Assembly (NCBI GenBank): GCA_903824045.1
Contig: CAIJVD010000005.1
Coordinates: 1 to 50,189 of the forward strand
Length of the DNA stretch: 50,189 nucleotides
Source: an uncultured Chlorobiaceae bacterium
GTDB lineage: Bacteria > Bacteroidota > Chlorobiia > Chlorobiales > Chlorobiaceae
Reading direction: 5' to 3'
Position 1 is the stretch's first letter, and each line of letters opens with the position of its first letter. Positions 17,266 to 25,554 of this stretch are shown here, piece after piece. Under the pieces are notes generated by a model, which was not told where the DNA came from, did no database searches, and saw nothing but the letters and a program-made list of their open reading frames with translations. The position numbers and the translations under genes are program-made.

Positions 17266-17532
17266 ATGCCCTTGGAATTCACAGGTTTTAGGAGTGCGGA
17301 GTTTCTTTTGTCCGATTCACAGCTGAAAGAGAGCATTCGCGAGGTTCAGCTGCGCCAAAACTTCCCGCTTTCTGCAGTATTGATTTCGAGTGTCAACTGT
17401 AAGGTAAATCTCGATATCGAAATGGAACCCTGTACTTTCTCTCTGCATCCGATATCGATTTCCAGGATTTCACATTGCCATAAGCCTTCGGATTTTTTAT
17501 TTGGTGATATAGCTGAAACACGATGGCAGTGA
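17266..17532 (+). CDS. Unrecognised 88-aa reading frame
   Basis: An ATG frame of 88 codons, preceded by AAGG about eight bases upstream and by a possible promoter at 17215-17244, and followed by a terminator-like hairpin at 17612-17638. The product has no clear membrane segment or signal peptide; it begins PLEFTGFRSAEFLLSDSQLK and has four cysteines, including HCHK near residue 73. I recognise no family, and the codon use is less G/C-ending than in the neighbouring genes. It could be a real orphan gene from transferred DNA or a chance frame in a decayed region. Confidence 0.3.
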   Translation: MPLEFTGFRSAEFLLSDSQLKESIREVQLRQNFPLSAVLISSVNCKVNLDIEMEPCTFSLHPISISRISHCHKPSDFLFGDIAETRWQ

Positions 17533-17611
17533 GTTTATTGCGGGAGATAAAAATCTATTTCTGATTGTTCTTGCAAGTTGAGATGCACCAACCGCTCACG
17601 GCCTCAAACGC

Positions 17612-17638
17612 ATCTGTTTATTCGACAGATTCTTTTTA
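17612..17638 (+). terminator. Terminator-like hairpin
   Basis: ATCTGT at 17612-17617 pairs with ACAGAT at 17625-17630 over a seven-base loop, followed by TCTTTTTAT. It is a modest six-pair stem with a good T tract, 80 bases after the 88-codon frame, and would end transcription entering from the left before the H-NS gene. Confidence 0.4.
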
Positions 17639-17841
17639 TCTCACCTTGAAAAATCGGTTTTACTCTATTGCTCTATCGCTTTGTTTTGCCTGGGATCAGG
17701 TTTCTTTTCCGGAGAAAGAGTGGTAAAAGAAAAGAGGTGGAAGTGAAAAGAAAAAACTATTACTGAATTAATGATTTATTTTATACCTTCGTAAATAAGT
17801 AATTGAATTCTTTATTAAACGATACGATCGCGGAGAGTCTT

Positions 17842-18162
17842 ATGTCAACACTTGCGGATATCAAAAATCAGATTGCCGAGCTTGAGAAGCAGGCAAAACA
17901 GCTTGTCAGCAAAGAGCGCAAAACGGTGATTGCTGAACTCAGAGAGAAGATGGCTCAGTACGGCATTACTGCCGAAGAGCTTGGAAAGAAAGGCAAGGCT
18001 GCCAAAGCAGGACCAAAGGCAGCTCCTACTGTTCGGTACAGAAAGTCTGATGCCGAGACCTATAGCGGACGTGGCCCGAAACCTGCATGGGTTAAGGCTG
18101 TTGAAGCAGCTGGCGGAAAGCTTGAGGATTTCAGGGTGGAGTCGAAATCGACCCTCTTTTAA
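17842..18162 (+). CDS. H-NS family nucleoid protein
   Basis: A 106-residue DNA-binding protein of the H-NS family. Residues about 1-50 form the coiled-coil oligomerisation part (ADIKNQIAELEKQAKQL). A Lys/Ala/Pro linker follows (about 55-68), and the C-terminal domain has the AT-hook-like YSGRGPKPAWVKAVEAAGG in the position of the H-NS loop that enters the minor groove of AT-rich DNA. I chose the ATG at 17842 because GGAGAG precedes it; an upstream in-frame ATG at 17803 adds 13 unlikely residues. H-NS proteins silence AT-rich, often foreign DNA, and this gene borders the AT-richer stretch. A strong terminator follows. Confidence 0.88.
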   Translation: MSTLADIKNQIAELEKQAKQLVSKERKTVIAELREKMAQYGITAEELGKKGKAAKAGPKAAPTVRYRKSDAETYSGRGPKPAWVKAVEAAGGKLEDFRVESKSTLF

Positions 18163-18191
18163 TTGCACGCTTTCGGGTAACAAATAGTGTT

Positions 18192-18228
18192 AACGTAAAA
18201 AACCGGCCTTCGAGCCGGTTTTTACGTT
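18192..18228. terminator. Bidirectional terminator between H-NS gene and methyltransferase gene
   Basis: A long stem, GCCGG arms flanked by A6/T5 and then AACGT/ACGTT, spans 18192-18228. The A run on one side and the T run on the other let it work in both directions, which suits its place between two convergent genes. Confidence 0.85.
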
Positions 18229-18272
18229 TAGAATCAAGGCGCCTTACCTGGTTTGGCTGCACCGAGCTTTCT

Positions 18273-19493
18273 TCAGCGGGTCAGATAGAAGCAGGCGAAC
18301 TTCAGGTAGCCTGTTTCCGGCATGGAGAGCAGCACCGGGTGATCAAAGGGCTGAGAGTTTTTATGGATAAGGCGGAGCTGGCATCCGGCCGAGAGCGCTG
18401 CCTGGTGGACGGTCTGCAGGAAGTCCTCTTCTGAAACATGGTGGCTGCATGAGGCTGTGGCCAGAAATCCGCCGTTTTTGACAAGCTGCATGCCGAGCTT
18501 GTTGAGCCTCTTGTATCCCTTCAGTGCTCCGGGGAGGTTTTTGCGGCTTTTGGTGAAGCTCGGGGGATCGAGAATGACCAGATCGAAAGACTCTTTGGCC
18601 TCATTCATCTGTTCAAGCATGTCGAAGGCATCGGCGGCAACAAGACTGTACTCTGTGAAATTGTTCAGGCGTGCGTTGCGGTCGGCCCGCTGAAGCGCTT
18701 CCTGAGATGCATCGACCAGAATGGCCGACTTTGCTCCTCCCTGAAGTGCGTTGAGGGCGAATCCGCCGTCATTGGTGAAGACGTCAAGCACCTCAGCTCC
18801 TTCGGCAAACCTCCGGATAACTCTGCGGTTTTCGCGCTGGTCGAGGAAGAAACCGGTTTTCTGTCCCTCAAGGAGGTCTACTTCAAAGGAAATACCTGCG
18901 TCGTGGATGGTCTGGAGTGTCCCTGGCCTCTCGCCAAAAACAATACTCTTGTGGAGTGTCAGCCCCTCGAGTTCACGCAGGAGTGACTCATTGCGCACGA
19001 CGATGGCCTCCGGATGCAGCATCTCCTGCAGGACTTCACTGATCAGCGGGATGTGGCGGTCCATGCCGGCCGAGAAGGCCTGCAGGACCAGCCCCTCGTT
19101 GAAGCGGTCCACGATGAGTCCGGGAAGGCCGTCCGACTCTCCATGGACGAGCCGGTAGGCGTTGGTCTCTTCCGGGCTGTAGATCTTGTCGCGCAGCTTG
19201 AGCGCTTCAAAAAACCGTTTCATGAAAAAATCCCGGTCGATCTCCTCATCCTGACGGGAGAGGAGCCTGAAAGAGATAAGCGAATTCGGGTTAAAAAAGC
19301 CGACGCCCATGAATTTCTTGTCATGAGTAAAGAGCTTTACGGTTTCACCGGCGGCTATATCGCGAGGAACGTTTTCAAGTTCGTTGCTGAACACCCAGAG
19401 GTGGCCTTTCTGTATTCTGTGGTGTTCTTTGGGCTTGAGATAAAGGGAGTGCATGGGCTGAAAAATGGCTTGTGGTTTTGTATTGCGCTGCAT
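18273..19493 (-). CDS. RlmI-like 23S rRNA (cytosine-5) methyltransferase
   Basis: A 406-residue SAM-dependent methyltransferase of the COG1092 family, whose E. coli member RlmI makes m5C1962 in 23S rRNA. An N-terminal PUA RNA-binding domain (about residues 15-90; [13 protein letters not shown]) precedes a Rossmann methyltransferase domain with [16 protein letters not shown] as the SAM loop, LDPPSFTKS as the motif IV region and [14 protein letters not shown] holding the likely catalytic cysteine. The length fits. An internal Met at residue 14 ([11 protein letters not shown], start 19454) may be the true start; neither has a clear ribosome site. It converges on the H-NS gene. Confidence 0.88.
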   Translation of the reverse strand: MQRNTKPQAIFQPMHSLYLKPKEHHRIQKGHLWVFSNELENVPRDIAAGETVKLFTHDKKFMGVGFFNPNSLISFRLLSRQDEEIDRDFFMKRFFEALKLRDKIYSPEETNAYRLVHGESDGLPGLIVDRFNEGLVLQAFSAGMDRHIPLISEVLQEMLHPEAIVVRNESLLRELEGLTLHKSIVFGERPGTLQTIHDAGISFEVDLLEGQKTGFFLDQRENRRVIRRFAEGAEVLDVFTNDGGFALNALQGGAKSAILVDASQEALQRADRNARLNNFTEYSLVAADAFDMLEQMNEAKESFDLVILDPPSFTKSRKNLPGALKGYKRLNKLGMQLVKNGGFLATASCSHHVSEEDFLQTVHQAALSAGCQLRLIHKNSQPFDHPVLLSMPETGYLKFACFYLTR

Positions 19494-19631
19494 TATACAT
19501 TAAACTTAACAATTAAAGGCAGCACTTTAATGGATTTTGGAGAGAGAGTCCTCTCTTTGGGGGGGCCTTTAGCCGCTCAGCTTATCGATGATTGTCTTTT
19601 GATAGAGAGAGAAACTTAAAGGGATGGAGTG

Positions 19632-20489
19632 ATGAGAAGCAAGGGAGTGGTTTTGTGGGGGGTTGTGCTGCTTCTGTTGGGCACCGGGTGTTCAGAGTTT
19701 CGGACGGCGGGTAGGGTTGAGTTGCCTCTCGAACAGACGGCGATGATTACCGAGCATGCGGCGCTCTACCGTGAAGTGGCAGCGGCCTTGCCATATATTG
19801 AAACGGTTGATGGTTACGCCGATGTCTGGATCAAGACCCCTAAACGTCAGAAGCGAGTATACTGCAACATCAGGGTAAATCGTGGCCGTGAGGCTCGCAT
19901 GATTGTCAGCTACGGCATTCTCGGTTGGCCGGTGGCAGACATGTTTTTCAGCCGCGACTCCCTCTATGTGCACGATATGCTCAACAACAACCTTTTCCTG
20001 GGCAGCAACAACGATCGGAATCTGGAGAAAATCATCGGGGTGAACTCCGGCTACAAAATGCTTACCGAGGCCCTTCTGGGGGCGGTGAGCACTCCTGAAC
20101 CGGAAAGTGCCATCCGTTCAGTGAAGAGGGGGGGCGGCCAGCTCCTCTTTACCGTTGAACTCCCGAACGGCACTAAAGAGCTTGTTGTAGACCCTGTTCA
20201 AAGGACCCTTACCGCCCTTCTGTTGAAAAACCGCCAGGGCAAAACAGTAACCGAGCTCCATTTCAGGAGCTTTGAACGTCTTCTGGTGGCGGGGCACACT
20301 GCTCTGGTACCCAAAGAGATTGAGATGTTGCTCTACAATACCGAAGTAGAAGGTGCTGCGGGCCATCAGCTGGTGATCGCCTACGACGAGCGGGTGTTCA
20401 ACAAGGGGGTTCTTTCGAGCCGGTTTGAAATTCCGAAAAGGGCAAGGGTGTTCAACCTTGATGATGCTGAGACTCTTCCCTGGATGTAA
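19632..20489 (+). CDS. DUF4292-type outer-membrane lipoprotein
   Basis: A 285-residue secreted protein with an N-terminal signal (VVLWGVVLLLLGTGCS) ending in a lipobox Cys at about residue 20. The remainder is beta-rich and carries features of DUF4292 (DGYADVWIKTPKR, MIVSYGILGWPVADMFFSRDSLYVHD, VNSGYKMLTEALLG). The family is common in Bacteroidetes and Chlorobi and is thought to be related in shape to LolA/LolB-like lipoprotein carriers; its role is unproven. A GTG three bases earlier could also start it. It is flanked by minus-strand genes on both sides, so it is probably its own transcript. Confidence 0.78.
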   Translation: MRSKGVVLWGVVLLLLGTGCSEFRTAGRVELPLEQTAMITEHAALYREVAAALPYIETVDGYADVWIKTPKRQKRVYCNIRVNRGREARMIVSYGILGWPVADMFFSRDSLYVHDMLNNNLFLGSNNDRNLEKIIGVNSGYKMLTEALLGAVSTPEPESAIRSVKRGGGQLLFTVELPNGTKELVVDPVQRTLTALLLKNRQGKTVTELHFRSFERLLVAGHTALVPKEIEMLLYNTEVEGAAGHQLVIAYDERVFNKGVLSSRFEIPKRARVFNLDDAETLPWM

Positions 20490-20537
20490 TGCGAGTGACG
20501 GAAAGTGGTGGTGAGATGGGCGAGCATGCTCAATTCC

Positions 20538-20566
20538 TGGCAGGAGACTCCCGGAGCGTCCTGCCA
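20538..20566. other. Stem-loop between DUF4292 lipoprotein gene and sodB
   Basis: TGGCAGGA at 20538-20545 pairs exactly with TCCTGCCA at 20559-20566, and the 13-base loop can pair further (CTCC/GGAG). There is no T run on either side, so it may be a Rho-protected 3' end or part of termination for the two convergent genes. Confidence 0.5.
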
Positions 20567-20584
20567 AGATGAGCCAGTCTGGAA

Positions 20585-21187
20585 CTATTTCGCGGCGCTG
20601 AAGTTCTGTGCGGCAAACTCCCAGTTCAGGAGATTGTCGATGATGGTCGCAACATAATCCGGCCTGCGGTTCTGGTAGTCGAGATAGTAGGCGTGCTCCC
20701 ACACATCGACGGTCAGAAGGGGTTTCTGGCCGCTTGTTGCGGGCGTCTGGGCGTTGCCGGTCTTGACAACCTTCAGGGTGTCACCGTCGAGCACAAGCCA
20801 TGCCCATCCGCTGCCGAACTGTGTGGCGGCGGCACTCTTGAGCTCCTCCTTGAATTTGTCGAAGCTGCCGAAGTCCTGTGTGATTTTTGCTGCAAGCTCT
20901 CCGGATGGTTCACCGCCGCCGTTCGGCTTGAGGCTGTTCCAGTAAAAGGAGTGATTCCATGCCTGTGCGCCGTTGTTGAAGATCCCCACCTTCTGCGGAT
21001 CCGCTGCACTCTGGGCAATGACCTCTTCAATGCTGAGGGCATCAAGCGGGGTGCCTGCGACAAGGTTGTTGTAGTTGGTGATGTAGGTCGCGTGGTGTTT
21101 TCCGTAATGAAACCCGAGAGTTTTTGCGGAAATATAAGGTTCCAGAGCGGTTTCTGCGTATGGAAGGGCTGGTTGCTGGTAAGCCAT
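20585..21187 (-). CDS. sodB: Fe/Mn superoxide dismutase
   Basis: A 200-residue cytoplasmic superoxide dismutase that turns superoxide into oxygen and peroxide. All four metal ligands are present: His27 (GFHYGKHH), His79 (WNHSFYW), Asp161 and His165 (DVWEHAYY). The length and signature fit the iron-type group, including Ala-Gln pattern FNNGAQAWNH with a Gln at the metal-facing position, which is usual for Fe enzymes. No signal peptide. It stands alone with a 160-base AT-rich upstream gap shared with the divergent lipoprotein gene. In a strict anaerobe it would serve in oxygen defence. Confidence 0.95.
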   Translation of the reverse strand: MAYQQPALPYAETALEPYISAKTLGFHYGKHHATYITNYNNLVAGTPLDALSIEEVIAQSAADPQKVGIFNNGAQAWNHSFYWNSLKPNGGGEPSGELAAKITQDFGSFDKFKEELKSAAATQFGSGWAWLVLDGDTLKVVKTGNAQTPATSGQKPLLTVDVWEHAYYLDYQNRRPDYVATIIDNLLNWEFAAQNFSAAK

Positions 21188-21347
21188 GATGTGTTTTCAG
21201 TTATAGATTGTATGAGGATTGTTCAGGAGAATAAAATGAATGATGAAATGATTAAACTTACGATTCATGGATTAAGTTTCTTGAATCCGAAAAATTCTTT
21301 CATGAACAGGTATTTTAAGAAAATATCAATAAAGGAGTTGCCGGCAA

Positions 21348-21695
21348 ATGAAGTTGCATGATGCAATCCGAAAATCTCTTTTCGCTCTTGTTTTCGCCCT
21401 GGCTCTCACGGGCTGTAACCCGAACAGTTCATCGGTTCTCGACCAGGACGATGTCCGCTTTGCAGGATTTTACAGCGATTATCTGCTCGAATCCGGCGTG
21501 ACAGAGGGAGATGAAGGCCTTAAGCCCGCCACTCCCGCAACTGCCGAGCTCGATACGCTCCTTGCGGGTCACTACCTTACCCGCGAGCGTTTCAATGTCA
21601 AGATCACTGCATACAGAGCGAATCCCGAACGCTGGCGTGCAGTGCTCCTGCTGGTCAGAGAGAACATCCGGAAGAAAACTGCATCGGGCCGATGA
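21348..21695 (+). CDS. Small putative lipoprotein
   Basis: A 115-residue protein with a signal sequence (SLFALVFALALTGC) and a lipobox Cys at about residue 23. The mature part is short, charged and helical at its end (LTRERFNVKITAYRANPERW). I recognise no family. AAAGGAG stands 12 bases before the ATG. The stop overlaps the coaE start by four bases (ATGA), so translation is coupled, although no functional link to coenzyme A is apparent. Confidence 0.72.
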   Translation: MKLHDAIRKSLFALVFALALTGCNPNSSSVLDQDDVRFAGFYSDYLLESGVTEGDEGLKPATPATAELDTLLAGHYLTRERFNVKITAYRANPERWRAVLLLVRENIRKKTASGR

Positions 21696-22339
21696 AGCAC
21701 AATCACCCTTTTCTTGTCGGCGTGACCGGTGGGCTTGGTAGCGGAAAATCGAGCCTCTGTACCATTCTTGCCGGCATGGGATGTGCGCTCTTCGAAGCCG
21801 ACCGGGTGGCTAAGGAGCTGCAGCTTCACGACCCTGAGGTGATCGAGGGGATCAAGCTGCTTTTTGGTGCTGCGGTCTACTCCTGCGGCGAATCTGGCAA
21901 ACCGGTGCTCGACAGGAAAGCAGTCGCCTCAGCGGTATTCTCCTCTGCTGAAAAGCTTGAAGAACTCAACCGGCTTATCCATCCGAAGGTCTTCACCGCG
22001 TTTGAGCGTGCGGTCCTTGATGCTGAACGGGAGGGAGTGAAAATTCTTCTCAAGGAGGCGGCCATTCTTTTTGAGTCCGGTGGAAGCCGGCAGCTCGATG
22101 CAGTGGTGGTGGTTGCGGCTGATATGGAGCTGAGGGTTCAGCGGGCAGTGGAGAAGGGGCTGGGCAGCCGTGACGAGGTGATGCGCCGCATTGCCACACA
22201 GTGGCCTCAAGAGAGGCTCATCGAGAGGGCCGATTATGTGATTTTCAACAATGGCACCTTCCAGGAGCTGCAAACGGAGGGTCGGGAGCTTTTTGAAAAG
22301 CTGCTTCTTGCGGCTGCCTCACCCCGAGATAGCCGCTGA
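21692..22339 (+). CDS. coaE: Dephospho-CoA kinase
   Basis: A 215-residue P-loop kinase for the last step of coenzyme A synthesis, ATP-dependent phosphorylation of dephospho-CoA. The Walker A motif GVTGGLGSGKSS is at residues 10-21, followed by EADRVAKEL, the LIHPKVF segment and LLKEAAILFESG, all typical of CoaE; the lid and base-binding parts lie in the last third (RIATQWPQERLIERADYVIFNNG). The length is normal. It is coupled to the upstream lipoprotein gene, and its last 21 bases overlap the end of the convergent esterase gene. Confidence 0.95.
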   Translation: MKHNHPFLVGVTGGLGSGKSSLCTILAGMGCALFEADRVAKELQLHDPEVIEGIKLLFGAAVYSCGESGKPVLDRKAVASAVFSSAEKLEELNRLIHPKVFTAFERAVLDAEREGVKILLKEAAILFESGGSRQLDAVVVVAADMELRVQRAVEKGLGSRDEVMRRIATQWPQERLIERADYVIFNNGTFQELQTEGRELFEKLLLAAASPRDSR

Positions 22340-23344
22340 GAGAGCCGGCAGCGAGACCCGGTAGCGGTAGGCGGTGTCGCTGTGTGTGTCCATGAACTCC
22401 TCGTAGCGGTGGGCAATCCCGAAGCGCTCCGCCTTTGCCGAAAAGATTCTGTTGCTGAACTGAAGGTTGTACTCGTCAAGGGTGCCACAGTCGAGAAAGA
22501 GCAGTTCGAGCGAGCGCAGCGCCTCCTGATATCGCTCCTCTTCGATCATCATGACGGGGTCGAAACCAAGCCACTCCTGCCATACCGCTTCAAGTGTTTG
22601 GCAGGTGCGTGGATTGAAGGGAAGCCTTACGTTTCCGGGAGCATCTCCCTCTGGATCGGGCGAGTAAGCGGCGGACATTGCGACGATGTCGAGGAGAGGA
22701 AACTCTCTCTGCGGTTTTTTCAGCGCGCTCTGGTAAGCGGCAAGAAATGCGCGGATATCTCCATCATAACCGGCAAGGACTTTTGCGGCAGCAGGGAAGT
22801 TCGGCTTGTAGCAGAGTTCGAAGCCCATGTCTCCGCTGTGACAAGCCACCGCAGAAAAGAGCTCTGGTCGGCGCATCGCGAGACGCAGGGCACCGAAACC
22901 GCCCGATGACTTTCCGGCAACAGCCCTGTGAGGGCGGTCGCCGAGAGTGCAGAGGGTGCCATCAATGAAGGGGATCAGCTCATCGAGAAGGTAGCTCTCA
23001 TAACGCCCGGTTGCCGCTGAATCGACATACTGCGACCCCCCGTACCCTGTCATGCAGTCCGGCATGACAATGATCGTTTCCGCCATGCTGCCCTCAGCCA
23101 TCATCGCTTCAGCCATTTCGGGAACGCTCGGCCGGCCGAAGCTGTAGTTCAGGAAGCTTCTGCCCGTGGATGCGAAGCCAGCCAGAAGATAGATGACCGG
23201 GAACGCTCTGCGGCCGTCGTAGGAAGGGGGCAAAAAAACGGGCACACGACGTTCGGCAGGGTCTCCGAGCGGATTTCCTCTCAGTGTCGTGCCAGGCGGG
23301 GCAACTTCAATGACCCGTGATTGTCCCGGTACTAATTCCATCAT
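22319..23344 (-). CDS. Esterase D / S-formylglutathione-hydrolase-like alpha/beta hydrolase
   Basis: A 341-residue alpha/beta hydrolase of the putative esterase family (PF00756). The nucleophile elbow is AGKSSGGFGAL, with an early oxyanion region (VIYLLAGFASTGRSFLNY). The acid is probably the Asp in LFLDCGTLDEYN and the His lies in FMDTHSDTAYRY near residue 325. No signal peptide is seen. Its start overlaps the stop of tatC by four bases, so it is translated with tatC. The substrate is unknown; family members include esterase D, enterochelin esterases and mycolyltransferases. Confidence 0.85.
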   Translation of the reverse strand: MMELVPGQSRVIEVAPPGTTLRGNPLGDPAERRVPVFLPPSYDGRRAFPVIYLLAGFASTGRSFLNYSFGRPSVPEMAEAMMAEGSMAETIIVMPDCMTGYGGSQYVDSAATGRYESYLLDELIPFIDGTLCTLGDRPHRAVAGKSSGGFGALRLAMRRPELFSAVACHSGDMGFELCYKPNFPAAAKVLAGYDGDIRAFLAAYQSALKKPQREFPLLDIVAMSAAYSPDPEGDAPGNVRLPFNPRTCQTLEAVWQEWLGFDPVMMIEEERYQEALRSLELLFLDCGTLDEYNLQFSNRIFSAKAERFGIAHRYEEFMDTHSDTAYRYRVSLPALSAAISG

Positions 23345-24222
23345 TGCTTCAGTGCGTTTTTGCGGCGGTTCACATGGGCTGAAATCCAGATGCTGATCTC
23401 ATAGAGCAGGATCATCGGCAGGCCGATAACCATCTGGGTGAAGATATCGGTCGAAGGGGTTACCACAGCCGCCACGATCAGGAGGGCGACGATGGCATGC
23501 TTGCGGTAGAAGCGCATGAAGGCCGGAGTGAGCAGCCCTATTTCCGAGAGCACATAGGAGATAAAGGGGAGTTCGAAAACCAGACCGGCGGTTAGGAGCG
23601 CGCCGATAAAGAAGCTGACATAGTCCTGTACCGAGATGTTGTTTTTGATCAGGGGTGTGCCGAAGCCTGCAAAAAACTGGAGCGTGACGGGCAGGAAGAC
23701 GAAATAGCCGAAGGCCAGTCCGGCAAAAAAACAGAGGGAGATGAAGAGGATTGCAAAGCGGCCGGCTTTGCGTTCATGATCATGCAGCCCAGGAGCCACA
23801 AACTGCCATAACTGCCATGCCAGGAAGGGAAACGAGATGACAAATCCGGAAAAAAAGACGGCCTGGAAGTAGAGCGTGAGCTGCCCGTAGGGGACAAGGT
23901 TCTGCAGTACAAGGCCCTTGCTGCTTCGCGTCAAGGGGCCGATAAGCACCTCATTGACGAGGAAGTCGGCCTGCATGGCGCAGATGGAGGTGACGAGGAG
24001 CAGCGCAACTGCGGACTTGATGAGGCGTGAACGGATCTCCTCGAGGTGGCCCATGACACCCATGCTGTTTTCTGACTCCGTCTCTCCAGCTGCGCTGTCA
24101 AGAGCAGCAAAGTGGGGGTCGCCGGTGAGTGGCGCCACGGCTTCCGCGCTCTGTTCATGCAGGCGTTCTGTTGCTTTTTCCGGACTCTCCGGAGGGGGTG
24201 TTGAGCGGTTTTCCTCTGTCAT
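23341..24222 (-). CDS. tatC: Sec-independent translocase subunit TatC
   Basis: A 293-residue inner-membrane protein that recognises twin-arginine signal peptides. The six-helix TatC core starts near residue 57 with MGHLEEIRSRL and contains the expected FLAWQLWQFVAPGLHDHERK and FVFLPVTLQFFAGFG. Ahead of the core lies an acidic, Pro/Ala/Glu-rich extension of more than 50 residues that ordinary TatC lacks. I start it at MTEENRS (24222); a longer frame reaches 24282 and a shorter start is MGVMGHLEE (24063). No ribosome site decides this. No tatA is adjacent. The next gene, the esterase, is coupled by a four-base overlap. Confidence 0.93.
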   Translation of the reverse strand: MTEENRSTPPPESPEKATERLHEQSAEAVAPLTGDPHFAALDSAAGETESENSMGVMGHLEEIRSRLIKSAVALLLVTSICAMQADFLVNEVLIGPLTRSSKGLVLQNLVPYGQLTLYFQAVFFSGFVISFPFLAWQLWQFVAPGLHDHERKAGRFAILFISLCFFAGLAFGYFVFLPVTLQFFAGFGTPLIKNNISVQDYVSFFIGALLTAGLVFELPFISYVLSEIGLLTPAFMRFYRKHAIVALLIVAAVVTPSTDIFTQMVIGLPMILLYEISIWISAHVNRRKNALKQ

Positions 24223-24517
24223 TAGTGCGGTTTGAAAGGCAAATGCATGGATGGGGAGAATTTCGATCCCAAAACATAGCAACTAAGATGGTTGCGGCCA
24301 AGAAAATCTTTTTTCGGTTACTGTTCGGCCATTGTTCGATCACTGAGGGGATTAACAGTTCAATTATCAATCAGATAGAATTTCAGGGTTACACCTTCGT
24401 TACGTATCTTCCCTTCAGGAAGCTTCATCGGGGTTCCTGACGCGCTCGTTTTGCGACTTCTCCGGTAATTCAGGAAGCTGCCAGTTTTCAAGAGCCTCAC
24501 CATGAGGGTAGCTCATC

Positions 24518-25513
24518 ATGTTAAAGTCCGGGGAATTGGTGAATATCAAGGATGTTACCATATCGGTAGCCGATGAAGTCCAGGTGTTTCAGCAGCGCTA
24601 CAAAGCGGTGCTTCACTCCCAGAATACGCTTGTCGACAAGGTTACCCGGTATGTGCTCCGCCAGCAGGGAAAACAGATACGTCCGGCTCTTGTGCTGCTT
24701 GCAGCCAAGCTTTGCGGGGGCGTGAACGATTCGAGCTACCGCGCGGCCATCATGGTCGAGCTGCTCCACTCCGCAACACTGATTCATGACGATGTTGTTG
24801 ACGGTGCGGAGATGAGGCGTGGGATCGCCTCTATCAACGCTTTGTGGAAGAACAAGATATCGGTGCTTATCGGTGACTATCTGCTTTCCAGGGGACTTCT
24901 CTACTCTCTTGAGCACAAGGACTACGGGTTTCTGCATCTGGTATCGGAAGCGGTTCGCCGTATGAGCGAGGGTGAGATGCTCCAGATCCAGAAAACGCGC
25001 AGTCTCGATATCTCGGAAGCGGATTATTTGAGCGTCATTTCAGACAAGACAGCCTCTCTGATCTCCTCTGCTTGTGCCATGGGCGCCCTAAGTGCTACCG
25101 CTGACGAACGCATGGTTGCCTGCCTGAAAAGTTACGGAGAGTACCTTGGTCTTGCCTTCCAGATCCGGGATGATCTGCTCGATTATACCGGGGACGAAAA
25201 AAAAACCGGCAAAGAGCTTGGTATTGACATCAGGGACAAGAAAATTACCCTGCCGTTGATCTATGCCCTTCTTCATGCACCCGCTTCCGAGCAGAAAACG
25301 ATTCGCTCCATTCTGAAGAGCTCCGCAAAGAGGGCAATCAGACGCTCAGAGGTCATGGCCTTTGTCAGAGAGAAAGGGGGATATGATTATGCGGCCAAGG
25401 TTGCTGAGGGTTTTGCGGAAAAAGCGGTGGCATCGCTCGCCTCTTTTGCCGACAGCCCTGCAAAAACCTCGCTGCTGCAGCTTGTGGACTTTGTCATGAA
25501 GCGGCAGAGTTAG
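24518..25513 (+). CDS. Long-chain polyprenyl diphosphate synthase
   Basis: A 331-residue all-helical prenyltransferase that lengthens allylic diphosphates with isopentenyl diphosphate. Both aspartate-rich motifs are present: DDVVD at 91-95 and DDLLD at 218-222, plus KQIRPALVLL and the KTASLISSAC region. Just before the first motif the residue five places upstream is small (Ala86), which in this family goes with long products; a menaquinone or chlorobiumquinone side chain is therefore likely. I use the ATG at 24518 with GAGGGT upstream; a GTG at 24539 with GGGGA is an alternative. Confidence 0.9.
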   Translation: MLKSGELVNIKDVTISVADEVQVFQQRYKAVLHSQNTLVDKVTRYVLRQQGKQIRPALVLLAAKLCGGVNDSSYRAAIMVELLHSATLIHDDVVDGAEMRRGIASINALWKNKISVLIGDYLLSRGLLYSLEHKDYGFLHLVSEAVRRMSEGEMLQIQKTRSLDISEADYLSVISDKTASLISSACAMGALSATADERMVACLKSYGEYLGLAFQIRDDLLDYTGDEKKTGKELGIDIRDKKITLPLIYALLHAPASEQKTIRSILKSSAKRAIRRSEVMAFVREKGGYDYAAKVAEGFAEKAVASLASFADSPAKTSLLQLVDFVMKRQS

Positions 25514-25554
25514 GCCCCTCAGGGAACAAGGGAAGAGAATAAACCGGTTACTCT

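Larger units (their letters stand above)
16529..17841. other. Gene-poor, AT-richer stretch of about 1.3 kb
   Basis: This is the longest stretch without a convincing gene. It is visibly richer in A and T than its flanks and its short frames are broken. It holds two protein-like but start-less frames (16610-16747 and 16837-17073), one 88-codon reading frame (17266-17532) with a possible promoter and terminator, and the AT-rich upstream region of the H-NS family gene. I see no terminal inverted repeats, tRNA gene or integrase. It may be a decayed insertion. Confidence 0.55.

Noticed and set aside
20693-21361. 222-codon plus-strand frame opposite sodB, ending in a plausible 41-residue tail from 21237
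   Set aside because: Most is antisense to sodB. The tail (MNDEMIKLTIHGLSF onward) has no ribosome site and overlaps the lipoprotein start, so it is more likely upstream sequence.
24283-24517. Possible small gene or RNA in the gap between tatC and the prenyl synthase
   Set aside because: The only plus-strand frame (24129-24440) overlaps tatC and has no ribosome site; I see no stable structure.
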